Part shown: positions 38,532 through 53,300 of the stretch, in pieces
Position numbering within the stretch: the first letter of the stretch is position 1
How the letters are laid out: each line of letters begins with the position of its first letter
NCBI GenBank assembly: GCA_034509925.1
Contig: CM067526.1
Location: 7,492,744 to 7,556,743 of the forward strand
DNA length: 64,000 nt
Direction of reading: 5' to 3'
DNA from: Hirudinaria manillensis
Lineage: Eukaryota; Annelida; Clitellata; Hirudinida; Hirudinidae
The notes under the pieces: model-generated
Told to the model about the DNA's origin: nothing
What the model saw: the letters and a program-made list of their open reading frames with translations, nothing else
Databases searched by the model: none
Position numbers and translations under genes: made by a program

Positions 38532-41500
38532 ATGATAGCCATAGAAGGCATCCCTCCCAGCATGTATAGTGGTATGGAAACGCTCAACATAGCTTCTTCA
38601 GCGGCGACTTTGCCAAATAACCGACGAGGTCTCCAAGACATGGGTCAATCTTCGAGGCAAGAAGCACACCATCATCAAAATAATATCAGCAGCCAGCAAG
38701 ATCGTTCGATAGCTGGAACATCTTCCGGAGTCTCAGGTGGATGGAGTCAGAAGTTGAAGCATCGAAAAGAGTATACGGTGCTCAAGAAAGTCGTAAGGGT
38801 TTTGCAGGACAACCGGATGATCAATGCAGATCAAGACGCAACTCAACGACTTCACAACGACGATCACAACGGCGCTGGAGGTGCTGCTACTGACGCCGAT
38901 AGCTATCCAATACTGAAGACCATTCTGAACGTCATTTTCATAACTACCGGGGTTATTCTCCTGGTTGCTGTCTTTGTCGTCATTATCTACACGTCCATTG
39001 GTTTGTTAAATTACTATTTTTATGTTTTACTGTTTATCCTATTTCTTAGTTTTAGAAATATTCAAGCCCTTTGCAATGATATATCACATTTAATATATAA
39101 TTAGCCCATTTTCTTCAATGAAAGCATTGCATATTCCTCAGTTGGGTTTTATCGATCATTCGATTGTGGAATCTCATTTAGAATTTAATTAGATTCAGAA
39201 TTCTTCTGCAATTTTCGAAGCTTTGACGAAATTATATCCAGAATATTAGTTCAGTTATGGTATGGAATCTTTCTGAAAAATCAATTTATTAGTGATTTAG
39301 TGCTAACTGCATATTTATTAATGTTTGAAAATAAAGGTAATCATGATGATAAAAAGATTAGTAAAGCTTAATCAAGGAGATGCATTAAAAAGATGTTAGC
39401 TGATAACCCTGAAGCGGAGAAGTAACTTTCCAGAAGAGTCTTTCAAAATCTTATCGGGAAGAGAAAGCCTCTTAGCTTCACAGCTTTTCAAAGCCATAAA
39501 AAATGCTTCAACCAGAGGGCACGATGGAACAGCTTAAAGAAACTTAAGGAATGATTTTTTTTGTCACTATAATGCTTGGTTTTTAAATGGAATAAATTAA
39601 GGAAAAAATATTATTCATGCAGATGCAAAAGAAAGCGATATCTTATCTTTGTCTTATGTTTACCAAAAGAACGTGATATAATGGTACATGGTATAATGAT
39701 TTACTGAGGCTATGTAGCGTGTGAGCATTCTTCTTTTACTATTACTAGGTTTAATAAATCCAGTTATCTAATATATTAAAATATATTATAACTTCGTTTT
39801 TTTATCAAAATTTATCAGCCTTAACGATGGCATTCTGAGGACCTTATGCAATTATATGTACAATATGTAATATCATCTTATACTTTGATGTATATATCTA
39901 CATATATATAATTTATATTTTCAAAACATTTTAAAAATGGTTCTAGTGTTGCTAATAGAAGTGAAATAAAAATAATTGTATGTAGCTTATTATAATTTAT
40001 TTAATAAATTACTAACTCGGTTATGGAATCATAATAAGAATAACTTAGGAAATAATTCATTGGTCACAACTTCATTATTTTTAAGCTTGGAAAAGCTTCA
40101 GATACGAACATACGAACTACTCGTTTGTCGATACAAGTTCATTTGGAGTGCTGCATGCAGATTTGCATGAAAATGGCTTTGCCTTTGGCGCTTAACATAT
40201 TAACGTTTACATATTTTAAACAACACTTTAATTTAATAATGTGGCTGCTTTCTTTGGCTAAATTAAGTAAGCGTCTCTAATCTACTGAATGATCCAAGAT
40301 AAATTTCATTTTAAACATTAAATGTTTAAGTAGGAAGCACGAGCAATTTTGCTAGAAGGGGCTGTTAGCATTAGCAAGCAAACAAAATTCTCATTCTCTT
40401 TCTGGAACGCCCTGTCCTTTCTAACCGTTGCCAACTGTCCTTGATATCCATGACACATATTTGTATCACTTAGAAAGATTTGATCACAACGGCGCTGGAG
40501 GTGCTGCTACTGACGCCGACAGCTATCCAATACTGAAGAAAACTTAATATTATATAAAATTTTTAATAAAACTTGATCGCACGTAATCGATCGTTTAGAA
40601 AGTATGTAAATTATTAAACGCAATATCAATGCCAAGAATTGTTGTACATGTTTAAATTAATGAAATCCGAAATAAAATTAGTTTAAGCATGATAATTGAT
40701 CTAAGCATCAGGAAATGACGTCGGTTGAGCAAGCAGATCATTAGTGCTACCATGCAGCAAGTGCTGGATTTAGATTTTTTTTTCTTTTCCGATAAATAAT
40801 GATAAATGTTAAGCGAATTAAAAACGCTGGAAAGTAGGAAGGTTAAAATAAATTATTTAATGAGCTTATAATAATTGACTTTATCTAACACTTGAGGCCG
40901 AAGGGTGTTCATGCCATTTATAGCGTCGCCTTCCAGAATCTATTTGTGGCGCTGCGAGCAGGATTGCGGACGCGGCAAAACTTCCGTTGATTTTATCGCA
41001 AATATCTGAGCCGACTTGCAATCCGAATAATTTATTAACAGCTTTTATGCAAAAGTGAAAATTAATGTGAACACAAGGCCCATAGAAATCGTCATCGAGA
41101 TCTAGCAAAATGAGTTCTATTGCCGAAGATAGAATTTGCTTATGCAGAGATTTTCATCATCTGAAACTTTTGAAATTTATTCATTTATTGAAAATATTAA
41201 AATTTATTCTTTTCAGTTAAACCGAACCCTAGCGAACTGGAGATGATGGGCCAAAATTATTTCAACCCAGCAGACGAGGACGCTTCCAGTCAAGAGGAAA
41301 GCGTAGCTGAAGAGGATAGGGACGACAATCATTACCACGACCATCAGCAGCATCCATTAGAGTCTGCTTCTCACCTAGCGCCGTCATCGTCATCAGAAAG
41401 CGGCGTGAAGACTTTAAAAGAATGCAAGACCATTCCAGTTGTTGAAGGACTCGATCTGACAATCAAGTTCAAAAAATTGTGCTTCAACGTGTCACTACAA

Positions 41501-41638
41501 GCGCCTGAGAAAAGCCCGTCAACTCCGACCGTTATATCGTTGGCAGCGGATGAGGTTACTAATAGGAAAACGTTGCGTAGGAGACGTCACTTTCATGTTT
41601 CCATAAGAAGGACGTCTCATCGCCACAATACGTCCTAA
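38532..41638 (+). CDS. Single-pass membrane protein of unknown function
   Basis: Two exons: 38532-39000 (ends in phase 1 at ATTG|GTTTG) and 41217-41638 (after TTTTCAG), giving about 296 residues. The frame is open further upstream to 38412, but the first in-frame ATG is at 38532. The N-terminal part is polar and rich in Ser, Gln, His and Asn, probably disordered. A basic segment (KLKHRKEYTVLKKVVRVL) is followed by one clear transmembrane helix, from NVIFITTGVILL through VFVVIIY. The second exon encodes an acidic, His-rich tract (EEDRDDNHYHDHQQH) and a basic end (RRRRHFHVSIRRTSHR). I do not recognise any domain. The 2.2-kb intron carries a displaced 58-base copy of exon 1. Confidence 0.6.
38862..38919 (+). 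repeat. Source of intronic exon-fragment duplication
   Basis: Within exon 1 of the membrane-protein gene. It encodes DHNGAGGAATDADSYPILK and is repeated at 40482-40539 with one mismatch. Confidence 0.85.
40482..40539 (+). repeat. Displaced 58-base copy of exon sequence inside the intron
   Basis: Identical to 38862-38919 except for one T/C difference, with unrelated sequence on both sides. It lies 1.6 kb downstream on the same strand, in the gene's own intron. It lacks splice sites, so it is a templated insertion or partial duplication rather than an exon. Confidence 0.85.
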
Positions 41639-44335
41639 TTTTGTTACTGAATTGCGATTTTTTAATAAATCGCTTTTGTTTATTTTTGCATATAAGAAGT
41701 AATACATAGATTAACGCTCTCGCATTAGGAGTTTCCGTTGTAATCGTTAATCAAATATACTTAATTCAAATGAAGACGCGAGTCGGATTATTAAAATCCA
41801 TCGATTGAAAGAAATGGCAGCACAAACTCCCACGAAATATCTTCATGAAATAAATTGCTTAATCATTATTAAACTAAACGAAAACATGGTTATTTTAAGT
41901 GAAAATATTTATAAATAACTGCGAATAATGTTGCTCAATAATGGAGCAATTTGAATTTCTGTTGATCTTAAAAGAATTCATGGGAACTGGTAAATCTTTT
42001 TGCGAATTGTTTCGATCCTTTGTTTCCATTGATAAAAATATTGGTCATATCATAGAATATAGTCTAAATTAAATATTCATCTTCACTGAGGTTGGTGATT
42101 GTAAAATGTTTGCGGACAAATACAAGAGTACACTGATAACATTCACCTTTGTTCTTTCCTATTTCTTTGTCGGCTTAATTTTTATTTTATGTCTTTAACT
42201 AATGAAAATAGCATTATTCAAAATAAAAGATATTTGTCAATTCATATTACATGTAAAGCTAATACTTGAAGTAGGTTTGAGGAGGAGTCAATGGCCTGTG
42301 AACAAAGTTTAAAACTGGAAAATACTAAAACTAGAGGGATAAAGCAATTAACGATTCCACTTAATTTTTTATTGAAACTGCATTATTATAACATAATTAT
42401 TGGCAAAATTATTTAGTTATTCGATACTGACGACGATCAATTTCTTTCCAAATTATTTATTTTTGAAACTTTATGGATGCCAAAATACTTCAAAGGACTA
42501 AATCTTATTTCTAATTACGAAATTACGACTTCAACGGATTAAAGAAATCGTTCGATTAAATGTTTAACATTCGACTGCGCTTCGAATTGCTTATTCACTT
42601 GCTCAACGTGGTTGTCAATTTATTTCAACAACTTTTGCCGTTTTGTAACATGTCTTCCCTCAAACCAATCACATGACTTGTTGCTATTAACGACCTTGAC
42701 ATTACACCAGGATTGGAGTCGTAAGCCATCAAGGTCTACTGATTTAGTTTTCATTCTGCGAACCCAAGCTTAATGACAATTAAGACTTGTTCGTGGTGTC
42801 GCGCTAACAACTGTAAAATCTCCCCTCGTGACTGCGAATTATTTTTATCAGTTTACATTGTGTCTTTGGTAGATTATTTTTGATATTTTTATTCCTTGTC
42901 CAACATTCTAATCTGGCTTAGAAAAAATATTCGGTATTTGCAATATCAATTAGGCAATGCAGATTCTAATCAATTCTTCAAAGGCTATCTTCGTGCTGCA
43001 TTCTTCTATAGTAGTGTGGTCCCTACTTGTTTCATCCTAAACAAAGTGGGTTCTCTCAGTTGGCTTCCATCACGAAAATGTAGCCGAATGATTGGCGTTG
43101 CTGATGCTTATTTTGTAAAAATTCGATGATTTTAATCACGAACACCGGCCTTAATTCGTTTAATTAAAAATAATTATTCAGTAATTTTGTTTAATGGTAA
43201 ACTGTCATCCAGCTCACAAAGCCTCATCCGTTGGTTTAATTTTACATTTAGATATATTTTTTACATAATAGTAATGAAATATAATGGCTTTAATATTTTT
43301 TCAAACTTCAGAAGCTTTTGAAATAATTCTCTGAAAATTGTTGAAAAAATATTTGTCATTTTAAAGTTAGAATCATTTGGCTCTGAAGAATTTGTGGCAC
43401 AAAATAGCATCGAAATATATTCACGCAAAAGTACGTCTGTAACATTTTCAGTAGGATAACGAGGTGAGTTGATTCGTGAAAGTTTAGAGTAAAGGTATGA
43501 CGACATAAATGACAAGCTGCCTTTAAAAAATGTATTCCAGCTCGCGAACTTTTGCAATTTTTGTAGACATCCTCTAAATTCTATTGACTGACGATCAAAT
43601 CCAAAGTAAATGTAATAAATTAAGTGAGGTGACACATAACCATGAACGGTGATATCTCAACAAGATGCCAAGCGAAATCATAAACCGATTAAAGTTTTTG
43701 CAAACCTAACTTCATGTGTTAGCATTTTGAATTAGGGTCGTTCAAGATGTTGAGAAAAGAATAAGATATTGAAATATTGCTGTTACTTCACGAAGGTAGG
43801 GGATAAGGAGGTCGCTGGTCTAGAGAATCTACTGATAGAAGACGCTCCCGAATCCCAGCTATGGAGTTCCTCAAACTTATGGCGATGTCAGAAATTTAGG
43901 CAAAACAACGAGAAAAGAAGTTTGCAAAACAAAAGATGAATTTCGGTGAATTCGTCTCCTTTTCAATGGCCTCCCGAGCGAATGACCCGGATTGACAAGA
44001 TGACATCAAATTGATTACTAAATTAATTGATTAAAAATTCTAAAGAATTTCAATCTTAGAGTTGGCTGCCAGAATCAAGATTGGGACCATTTGTCAAACC
44101 ATCTGCAGTGCGATTATTTTAAAGCTTTACCCTTTTAATAAAAATACTTTTATCACAGCCTTTTTAAAGTAACGAGAAAATGCAAGTTAAGTTTGCGACT
44201 GTGTGGATAACTTCTTTTTTAATGTGCTTGAAGTCGCTTTGTGATGACGTATTTATAAATACTGGTCTCAAACCTGTTTTAAACAAGGATTCATGTTTAC
44301 GATTCATCTTATTCAGGACAGGATTAATTATAAAA
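41639..44335. other. Intergenic, no gene accepted
   Basis: About 2.7 kb between the membrane-protein gene and the ABCA start. The longest frame is 124 codons on the minus strand (43261-43635), without a recognisable domain or splice context. Confidence 0.4.
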
Positions 44336-47300
44336 ATGTTGTCTAGACATTTAGTTATTCTGATCTGGAAAAATTTTATCGTATTCAAGGGCGATTTGGT
44401 AGGAATTATATACAAATACTCGTAAAATTGTAATAAAATAAACTTTAAAACGTCAACAGACGAAATTGTTTGTTATCATGGCTGTTCCGTTTCTGACAAT
44501 AAGGGTATTCTCATATTTCGTGTCTTTCGTAGAAAGATCAATCGACATACTTCCAGCATGTAAATTTTGTTCTAGCTGCTCATTAATATTTTTATTATAT
44601 TTTACAATTATATGTAAATTTCACTTGAGACTAATTTAAATTGACAAGAATACATCTTAAAGATATTTGAATAACTACACTTAAATAGGCAACTACCAGG
44701 ATGAGCCATTGTTTTCATCTGGTGTGCTAAGTTTTGCAAAACAAATAATTTGCGGTGAATCATCGTGCGAATATAACTTGACTGAACCAGAGCCAGTGTT
44801 TATGGATTCCTTAGGCCATAAAATTCGATGGTTGTTCATTTCTGAGAGGTGAGATTTGTGATTGCAATGGTTATTTTAATTTCACTTGAGACTAATTTAA
44901 ATCGACAAACGTGTTAACGTTCCAAAACACTGAATTTCGAGTATGATTATTTCAGATAATTTTAACTCATGGGAATGCTGATTAATTATTGAACGGAATG
45001 AATGAACTTAATATGAGTAAATTCTTTTATTTTCAGATGGACAAAGATTTCAAAGGAAATTGGAACATTCTTTAGGAATATTGAAAAACTTGATATGGCA
45101 CGAATTGCTGCGTCACTTTTTAACTATACGCAAAGAATGTTTTATGGAGTAAACGCGGAAAAATGTCAGATGTATTTACTTTCATTGCATTATTTATTCT
45201 TTTTATTTGTTTATTTTTTGGATTCTATGTGTAAAGAGCATGCTTTCGGCCAAAAACGTAGTTGAATAACTTCGCAGCCTATGGATCAATTAAATAAGTA
45301 GTGGCATTTGGTAAATCCTTAGAGTCGAGGTGTTACCGCATTTAGGACAAGAGTTCTTGAGGTGCGTCGCAGGGTTTTATTTGTTGGTTACTTAATGGCA
45401 CGAGATGCTTTTTAGCAAAGTATTGGAGCTTGCTGGTCATCTTAATTTTTTATGTCAGCGTTGTGCAGCACTTTCTCTATTTCTTGAATATTTCTTCTCC
45501 AAAATCAAACAATTTTGTTTATAAATTGCAGGTAATCTGACTTTAAAACATATGCTAAACAGTACAATGCTCGAAAACTTGGGCTTTGAAGAAGATACCG
45601 TCGTCGATGTAAAAAAGGTGTGATTAAATTTATTGCATTGGTTCATAATAATTATTTAAATATTTAAAGAGAAATCATATAAAAAAGAAACAATATTTTT
45701 GGAGCTTGTAACTTTATCCCTGAACGTAGTAAAGAAAGTTTGAGGGGAATTCTGTCACGGCTTAGTGCTTTAGTTGAAAATATTCAAAAGTATTGACAAC
45801 GTGTTACCCAACTTATCGGAAATGTCCAAAAATTTCTCTAAAGGGATGGGCCGCGCTAAGTGATCGATTGTTATCTTTGTTTTTCGCCAAACTTTAGACT
45901 CGACAAAGCTTTCTAATTCTTTGCAGTTTGTTTATGCCGTTAGACAATACTATGGAGCGTCGATGTTTAATGATGAAGACTTAGAATCGATTATGTTTCG
46001 TCTGCTTTGCGGTGGTGCAGCCCGTTCGTATATAGAGCCAGTTGCACACACCAAGACTCTGTGCGAAGAAGAGGCCCGATTTCCTGATCTGTTCAAAGAA
46101 ACTATTGAATCGATAAGTTATTCGGATTTTTTCGCCCAAGTAAATGAGTTTTTATCTTTAAATTACCCCTCCATCAAGATGTAACGCAATTTGTTTTTCA
46201 AGATAAGTTCTTGTCGAACAAAAAGTATTGAAATGGAACTTAAAGCTATCAATGACACTATTGCCGCGGATGTGAGTTAGATTGGCATGATATAATGATT
46301 TAAATTCAGAACTGGCAAATTAGAAAAACATTAAAAATTTTCCAAATATTATAGTATCATTGTCAATAATCGAGTTTTAAACAAATTCCAGATGGAAAAT
46401 TTATATGAGGAGTTACAAAAGATGGTTGAAACAAAAAAATTTATGAACAAATATTTTGCTGATCATAAGGAGTAGGTTAAATATTATATTGTTTTTATTA
46501 AAGATTTCAATATCTAGGGTCTAGTTTAAAGATATTCAAGCCTGTGATTGGCCGATTTTAGATGTAAATAGGATGATGTTAATGTTGTTGGCACTTGTTT
46601 TAACAAGGCACAGCCTTCTAGTGACTTCTAGTTACTTATCATAGCATCCGGCCTAATTGTATTACATTCAACTTCAATGGACTTAATAGAAACGCAATGC
46701 TCCGAACTTAACACCGCAGAGTGATGTGCAATAATGATTTTACATTAAACCCTGTGCCTTTTCAAAACGCTACAACGGGTTAAATCGTGTTAAAACGGCT
46801 AAAACATCTACCTTAACCGCAACTATTACATGTATGTACTGCATATACATGGTGTTCATGGTGCGTTTGAAAAGTTTATATACTCCCCATAATTTTTGAA
46901 TACCTTCATAACGTAACAGAGATAAATTCGAAATTAATAAATAAGTTATGGCTTTATACACACCTGTGCCAAATATCTTTTGTATTGAACAATCGGTACT
47001 CGCGGATTCACCAAAACGTCAAAGATTTGCTGCAAAAAGTCAAACATTTTGGGCGTATTCAATTTGCACTTAAATTATTAAGTAATTAATCTTTTATTTC
47101 AAACACCATTTTTAATAAGTAATGACATGTTCCTTATTTTCTAAAATTTTTATACATTAATATTTCTTCCCTAGAAGCCCTTCGGTTTGGTTTCATAAAT
47201 CGATAAATAGGTTAAATAAATAAATAAATTTCGTTGATTTAATAAGTGTTTCTATATACTCCTTTTCCATGCCATCCAATGCCCTCATTATCCATCATCC

Positions 47301-50300
47301 AGGACCTTGCAGTTCTTTTTTTCGCGAATTATGTTTTTCCACATCCACATGTTAGCAATCATCCCCCAACCGTTTTTAATTAGGCCGAGGGCCTGTGATA
47401 AAGTCGATCAACTCATAACCTTGATTTCTCTTTCTTGGAAAATCTTTCTCAACTGCATGGGTACTTGTATTGAGGCGTTATCTCGTTGAAAGATAAAATA
47501 CCATAATTATTATTATAGCAGAAACCTATCCATACTTTCAACACAATTATGAGATTTTTATCTTTTCTTTGAAATGCTAAAGTCGTTATGTTGGTGTTGA
47601 TGAAATTGCTCCCCAAACCATAAGAGGATCTTCACAGTGCTGGCTTCTTCTTTTCCAGCCTTAAATTACGCCAACAATATCATTACAATAATAGCAGCCA
47701 TCTGATATATCCAATGTAAACCTTTTTCCATCCCAAAAAATTACTTGGCCCCACAACGATTTGAATTATGTCCTTGACCTTCTTTCCCGTGACCTTTTTT
47801 GATAATACAGGACTTTCAAACGTCAGAACAATGAAGTTTGCCTTTCTAATTAGTTTCGAGTATTTAAACGTTGCATGGAAGAAGACCACTTCACGGCAAT
47901 ATTCATTACCCATAAATAAATAAATAAACAACAAATTTCCTAATGATGGATTTTACGTTCATGAATTTTCCCGTTTTCAAATTTGAAAAATTTTTCGTTA
48001 ATAATTTTGATTTAACTATTTAATTTATTTTCAGACTGGCTAGACTAAAGGTCCAAGAAATGATTTGCAATTCTCGAAATTTCTACGGACAGTTTAACAC
48101 AGCGAAAAATTTCCATGCTGGTGATTCATTTAATTTCATTCAGGGCGCTTTTTTTTAACCAATAGCCTAGAAACTAATGATTCTTTTTATTATTTGCCAA
48201 TATTGATAAATGCGTTGATTCTGCAAAATTAATTTCATGGTTGACAGATTAAAACAAACTGAAAATAAACTGCCATGATAACGATCTAGTATTGAAATAC
48301 ATGACTCAGAGATTTTAATTCAAAATTCCATACAATTGCTCTTCAGTCTCTTGCGACATGTTACCAATTGGACAAAACAGTCAAGAGCGTTTGCATTTGC
48401 TCTTAAATTTCCAACCTGACAACGAATTCACGAGAACGATTGCTGCGAATGTGAGTAGGGTTTTTTTTTATTAAGATATCTTTATTTTACCCTAACACTT
48501 AGGATTTTTCTTCCATGGTTGTGAATATATTTATTAAATATTAGATGATATTTCTTAAATTACTTTATATATTAGATACATTATATGTACTATTACATTG
48601 AATTAAAAGAATAGATAATTTTCTGCATTCATGCCAGATTTCGTAATACACCCGATCGACAATTACAAGTACTTAACAACGAATTTTAAATACGACTGTG
48701 ACTAAGACATGTAATAGATAATCATACTATAAGAATCACAGCTTTAAACAGGATTGTCACAACCGATCCATATGTCGTTAATCGAATGACAGTTTGTACG
48801 AGTAAGATGCGCATAAGGCAAATTGACTAAATAATACAACAATCATCAAAGAAGAAATTAATTTATGGCTAATTGGTGAACTTAATAGTCATTGGTGTCC
48901 AATAGCACCGGCTGAACAGAAAACTTGAAAGTCCAGCTGACAAAGTATATTCTATTTTAATAAACAATGGACAAATAAGAAAATTGGATGGAGATATCGT
49001 GGTAAAAATGTTCTTTGACTGATTTTAGACTTAGAGGCTGACTTGATTAGGTTTTAGTTGCTTTAATTTTTAAAATCTTCAGTCACATTAGTGTTGTCTC
49101 AAATTAAACGTAATATAAAATCTGGAGTCAGGGTAAGCTAGAGATGACCAGAGGGGCTGATACTAGTCTGTGATAAGTGATCTTAAGTTATCTTCCATCC
49201 TCCATTCGATCTCTAGTATGATTTCTTACCTTTGCCTTACCAAGGAATTTGTGAGTTCAACTAAACGGAATAAGCCAAGGAAACTGAACGTCCAATTGCT
49301 AATCTTGTTTTGAGAAGAGCCAACAAGGAAGATCTTAAAGCAGACGTCGCACAATTATTAAATGACGAGTCAGAAATTCAAGAGAAACAACACTGGATAA
49401 CAGATCGAATCCTGCGGACCCAGCCGAAAACATTGAAAAATAAAAAACATTTGTTGTTGTATTGAGAACAAAAATAAAGTTTATACTATAATGAGGTTCT
49501 TAAATGTAACAAGCATGCATAAATAACAAGCTGTGAGTACTTCGTTTCATAATATCTCAATATCTTTCCTAAATTGCCGGCTTCTGGGCTTTACTGACCT
49601 GCCTATCCCTTTTTGACGACTTTGCCCTTAGCAGTAGATATCGAATATAATATGATAATGTGCGATTTATATGAAATACGATATCAATAAGATAGCTTAG
49701 TGGTATTTATTGTATTTCTTCATGTGACCAATGATGGAATGATACTGCTTTCAAAAAGTGATCTTTGCAGCTAAAGTCTTCAGTAGAAGAATTAAGAAAG
49801 TTTCTGAACTTCTTCGAACTTGCCGAAGATGCAATGAAAGATATAAAGAAATATTTCAGCAGTAGTAGTTTGCTCAAGAACTTGAAGGTACTAGACGCAT
49901 GACGTGTAAAAAGGTCACGCAATAAAATAATTTATTACTAAAATATTAAATACATATATATATTTAATGTACAAAATATAAATATATAGTATATAAAAGT
50001 TGTTTTTGCATTCCTCTGCAATGACAAACTATTAGAAAGTATTTCAGTATTAAAATCAAAATACCAGTTCTAATGAAATCAAGGCAAAAAAAACAAACAA
50101 TATGTATTAAGGGATTTATCAGAGATTCAAAATGCATAATCGTTATTAAAAATCATTTTTTAATCTTAGGTCATCCTACCAATCTGGTACATAAAGTCCC
50201 CTTCAACATCTCTGGAAATTTTGCGGAATTTCATTATGGATAAAAGTATAATTGGCTGGGATGCGGTTGGCATATTAGATGCCTTTGAGTCTATTGCAGC

Positions 50301-53300
50301 AATATATGTAGCGACTGACAAGGTTGGTAGAAACGATTTCATTGCAAAGAAAAGAGACATAAGTGAATGTTGAAAATTTAGATAGTGATTAGTTCTTAAA
50401 GTATGCTGTGCTTGAACATAATCTAAAGTGTTATTTTTTCCTCAAAAATCTTCACCATGCGCTCGTGAGAGCTAATAGATAATCACGTGGAGACATTGTA
50501 AATGATAAGACTTTAAATTTAAGCAAAAATATCAACAAATTACTTAATTAGTTGTTATGTATATATATGCTTGTGGTTGACACGTGACCCATGAGACCCA
50601 CATTCGTTTGACATGCCTGACAGAGCTTCCTTAAATATATAAAAATTCAAAGAAACAATCACGTGATAATAATTGATCATCGTGAATATTGAAAAGCAAT
50701 CAGTTTCTTAATGATTTTCAGTGCATACAAATTGATAAAGTAACATTTAAAGATGCTGGAGAACTCTCACGCTTGAACATGTCAGGGTACATTGCAAGTT
50801 AGTGAAACATATGTAGTTAATTTAATTGGTATTAATGGCGTTTATGTTAACTATTTATTTATAAAACTCTTCTTAAAAGGCGATTTCGAGCGCGACACAT
50901 TTCTATTGCCTTTATCGCCATACGCGGGAACATAAATTAGTCGCATTTTCCAACTCACCTCTTTTTCTTTTATAAAAATTAATTTTTAAAGACTTTAATC
51001 AAGTGCATTCCGGAATTTCTTTATTCGAACTTACAACACTTTAACATGGCATTTTAACCCACGAATTTTTTTTGTAACACGTGTTACTAGACGTTGTCTT
51101 CGACAGTGGAGAAAATGATAATGTCTTAAAATATGTTATTCGACAACCGTCTAATATGATTGAAAGTGTGGATTCATACTGGTATGCTTATATTCGAATT
51201 GTTAGGAAATCTAGATTCCACCATTCATCCCTTCTAAAGCAAAATTTATCTCCAGTATTTAGATACATTAACTAAATTGTAAATTAACAAACTTGCTTTT
51301 AAAATCAATAATGGATATAACCACCCATTATTTCAATATTAATACCTTAATAACTTAATAATTCAATATGCTAACATCATAGATGATAGATTGCTTTTAT
51401 TTCAGCCTTCAAAGTCTGCTTTAATAAAATAATCTTAAATTTTAAGAAGCTCCAAATGAGTTAAGTGCCTAATCACTTTTAATCTTTTCATTAACCAAAT
51501 GTAGGCACGAGTCCAGAACTATGCCAGAAAGCAGTTTATATACAAAAAATGGTTTTGTTTTTGTACAAGACTTGATTGATCATGCCTACATCAGATATAA
51601 AACTGGCAAGGACAATATCGGATATATTAGCAGGCACTTTCCCAAAATATGCCACATCAAAGACAGGTGAAATTTTATATTTTAGTTTATTAAAAATGAC
51701 TTAATTAATCAGTAAAACAAAACTTTTTATTAATTTCGTTGCAATGGAAAAGCTTTTTTTTTTAATTTTTAAATTAATTCGTAAAAATATTCGACCAAAA
51801 TTACAGAAACTAATATATTGGAACACAACATATTAAAACTTCTTCAAAATCAAACTTTTAAATCATGGGTTATTACCAAATTGTTTGGCATCCTTGTAGT
51901 TTCTTTGCGATGTATCAATTTTGGCTTAATTGATGTATAGAATGTTTACGCAAATGGTGAACAATAGGGTATCGAGGACTTTCGTGTCTTAACGTTTATC
52001 CACCTAACTGGAATCCTTGCCTATGATCCCAACTTATTGCCTCGCCTGGAGAGTATCTTTATTCATTGTGGTCATTAAAAATGTGTCTCCGCAACTTTCT
52101 TACAATTCGACAGCATCTGAATTGTGATGCAAACTTTAGCAACGCATCACCCCAAATCAGCATGATATTATCAGAATTATTAGAAAATTTTTAAAAATTT
52201 ACTGGACGCATGAAATGAGATTAAATCAGTTTCAGATGCTTAGTCAAAATGAACTTTGGAAAAATGATAAACTTGAATTTTACTTTTCAGCATGGATCCC
52301 TTTTATACGCCATTGCTTTTGGCTTTGATTTTGCCATGGATGTTTTCAATAATGAAACTTTTGAAAGACATTGCAATAGAACATGAGCTAAATCTTAAAG
52401 ATTACATGAAAGTAATTTTGTAATCATGAAATTTACAATAAAAAATGATTTATAAATGAAATGAACAGGTGATGGGCATGTCCGAAAGCGTTTATTGGAT
52501 TTCTTGGATGGTCACGGAATTGATAATTTTCAGCGTGCCGATCGCTGCAAGTGTTTATTCACTGACGGTGTGTAACTTTAACTGATGTTTTATCATATGA
52601 TTGGGTCGTGCATAAATAAATCATATTTATCAAAGGTCGAAAATAGGTCGAAATAGCCGCGCATGTTGACCGGAAAGCATATTTAAATTGATTTTGAATT
52701 CATTTAGTCAGTTGCTTAATTAATAAATAACATTCCTACAGAATACACCTCTACTTTCGGGAAGCAGTCCAGTGATACTTTTTATCTTCATCCTTCTCTT
52801 CGTAACTTCAATGATGACCAAAGCTAACTTGGTCGTCATTTATTTCCGCAAAGGTTCGAGTGCATTAATTACAGGGTCCATAGTTTTATCGGTTTACTTT
52901 CACACGAGTTTAAGTTTAGAAGACGATGTGTCGAAAAATTCTTTATACGTAAGTCTTTATACTTGTCTCTAACTGCACATTTATCTCTTTAAGTGAAAAC
53001 TCGTTTGTAAAGTTTGTAAGACTATAATTATAGACAGGGATGCACCGTTATTTGCAATTCTTTCGACAGTTATTATTATTTATTATTGCATCCGGCCTAT
53101 CGCTTGTTTTGGTAGATTACAAACCCCTTAATTTTATCATAATTCCATAAGTATTGAAGTATTGAACAGATCAAAGACAAATTTTGAATTAGTGTAAATT
53201 ATAATTGTACACAAATTGTGCCAAATTTCTTTTCAATTAAGCAAAAGATGTCTGTAAATCAATTAATGTCTCATTTGGGTCATTTAAAAAGGTTATAGAA

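Noticed and set aside
43261..43635. 124-codon minus-strand frame near the ABCA start
   Set aside because: A faint resemblance to ABCA extracellular sequence, but no motif, no splice sites and wrong strand; chance frame in AT-rich DNA is as likely.
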